A DNA stretch of 64,000 nucleotides from Anaerorhabdus sp036637135 (GTDB lineage Bacteria; Bacillota_I; Bacilli_A; Erysipelotrichales; Erysipelotrichaceae). Each line of letters starts with the position of its first letter. Position 1 is the stretch's first letter. A model generated the notes under the pieces. The model searched no databases and was not told the origin of the DNA. It worked only from the letters and a program-made list of their open reading frames with translations. The stretch spans positions 27,559 through 91,558 of the forward strand of contig NZ_JAVWNC010000001.1 in the NCBI RefSeq assembly GCF_036637135.1. Reading direction: 5' to 3'. A program made the position numbers and the translations under genes. Shown one piece after another: positions 63,598-64,000 of this stretch.

Positions 63598-63656
63598 CGT
63601 TCAATTAATATAGAGCACTTAATGGGTTCTGAAGTCATACATTTAGACTCATCCCT

Positions 63657-64000
63657 TTATAACTTAATCAATTCTTTTGAAAACGCTATTACATTTTCTC
63701 TTTCTTCAGGTTTAGATGATGCAATCAGTACAGTTAGTGTTGCCAGTGTCGTATTATTAATCCTTTGTCTATTATTCACAATCAATTGTCTATTCTTCAT
63801 TAAGAAGTAAATAAAGATAGTTGCAGCTATTCTCTTATTTCCATCATAAAAACTATGGTTTTTTGTAATGAAGTAGAGTAAATTAACTGCCTTATCTTCT
63901 AACGTCGGATAAAGTTCAATTCCTCCATAACTTTGATAGATTTGGTTTATACTTGATTGAAATGATTCATCTCTTTCTTTTCCAAATAAGTCTCCTCGAG
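63657..64000 (-). CDS. Fic/DOC domain protein, C-terminal part
   Basis: A frame open to the right window edge encodes about 113 residues ending in FSKELIKL. It begins RGDLFGKERDESFQSSINQIYQ and has the Fic core ITKNHSFYDGNKRIAAT, matching HxFx(D/E)GN(K/G)R with the catalytic histidine. The family transfers AMP or another nucleotide phosphate to target proteins, often as a toxin. The sequence before the core is of the type found fused C-terminal to a RhuM domain, so the missing part beyond the window may be RhuM. It is followed by a strong terminator. Confidence 0.85.
   Translation of the reverse strand, partial: RGDLFGKERDESFQSSINQIYQSYGGIELYPTLEDKAVNLLYFITKNHSFYDGNKRIAATIFIYFLMKNRQLIVNNRQRINNTTLATLTVLIASSKPEERENVIAFSKELIKL

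Noticed and set aside
63427..63810. 127-codon plus-strand frame
   Set aside because: It runs antisense through the rhuM remnant, a terminator and the Fic domain; the minus-strand reading has clear family motifs.
1..64000. tRNA, rRNA, CRISPR array, complete transposon or prophage
   Set aside because: No T-arm/CCA patterns, short regular repeats, transposase motifs or phage structural genes were seen on either strand.

Overview
The window is AT-rich, densely coded DNA of a low-GC Gram-positive anaerobe. The signs are an AdhE, [FeFe] hydrogenases, a sucrose PTS operon, peptidase T, paired U32 peptidases, PadR/DUF1700 and class-A Shine-Dalgarno sites before most genes. An Erysipelotrichia- or Clostridia-like fermenter fits best, but this is inference: no rRNA, tRNA or ribosomal protein is present to place it. 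There is no CRISPR array, complete insertion sequence or prophage.

Left part (1-21.3 kb): the tail of a large membrane protein; adhE behind a promoter with a cre-like site and a Rex-like operator; an alpha/beta hydrolase and an MFS exporter; an alkylsulfatase-type metallo-beta-lactamase; a split ThrE-type exporter, a cell-wall amidase and mntP under a yybP-ykoY (Mn2+) riboswitch with a visible terminator switch; cardiolipin synthase; thiol-redox proteins; a PfkB kinase, pepT and a DUF1349 protein. Next comes a four-gene operon with a group B-type [FeFe] hydrogenase, a small [2Fe-2S] protein, a PAS-bearing sensory hydrogenase and a SpoIIE-type phosphatase. Upstream of it lies a second Rex-like site, so ethanol formation and H2 metabolism probably share NADH-responsive control.

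Middle (21.3-47 kb): between the hydrogenase and sucrose genes lies a 370-nt stretch with its own -10 box, a series of hairpins, a possible pseudoknot and a terminator. It is a candidate large structured non-coding RNA that I cannot assign to a family, and it is the most novel item here. The scr genes follow (two identical ScrR operators flank the promoter), then typA, a compact Tad/Flp-like pilus or secretion locus of eight genes (including a 49-aa pilin-like gene and a large secreted protein that appears to start at AUU), a second MFS exporter whose leader shares a motif with the first, RNA methyltransferases, a YeiH/SIS/LysR cluster, an unusual HprK/PEPCK-like P-loop protein, and U32 tRNA-hydroxylation genes preceded by a candidate 100-nt small RNA or attenuator.

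Right part (47-64 kb): thioredoxin, a DUF1700/PadR pair, two Crp/Fnr-type and one LuxR-type regulator, a VOC protein, and three consecutive cyclic-di-GMP genes (FIST-EAL, 7TM-degenerate GGDEF-EAL, and a GGDEF*-EAL-PAS-PAS-GGDEF-GAF-PAS giant). The edge is accessory DNA: an unknown lipoprotein, a decayed rhuM fragment containing a 29-bp perfect inverted repeat, and the C-terminal Fic domain of a gene that runs out of the window.
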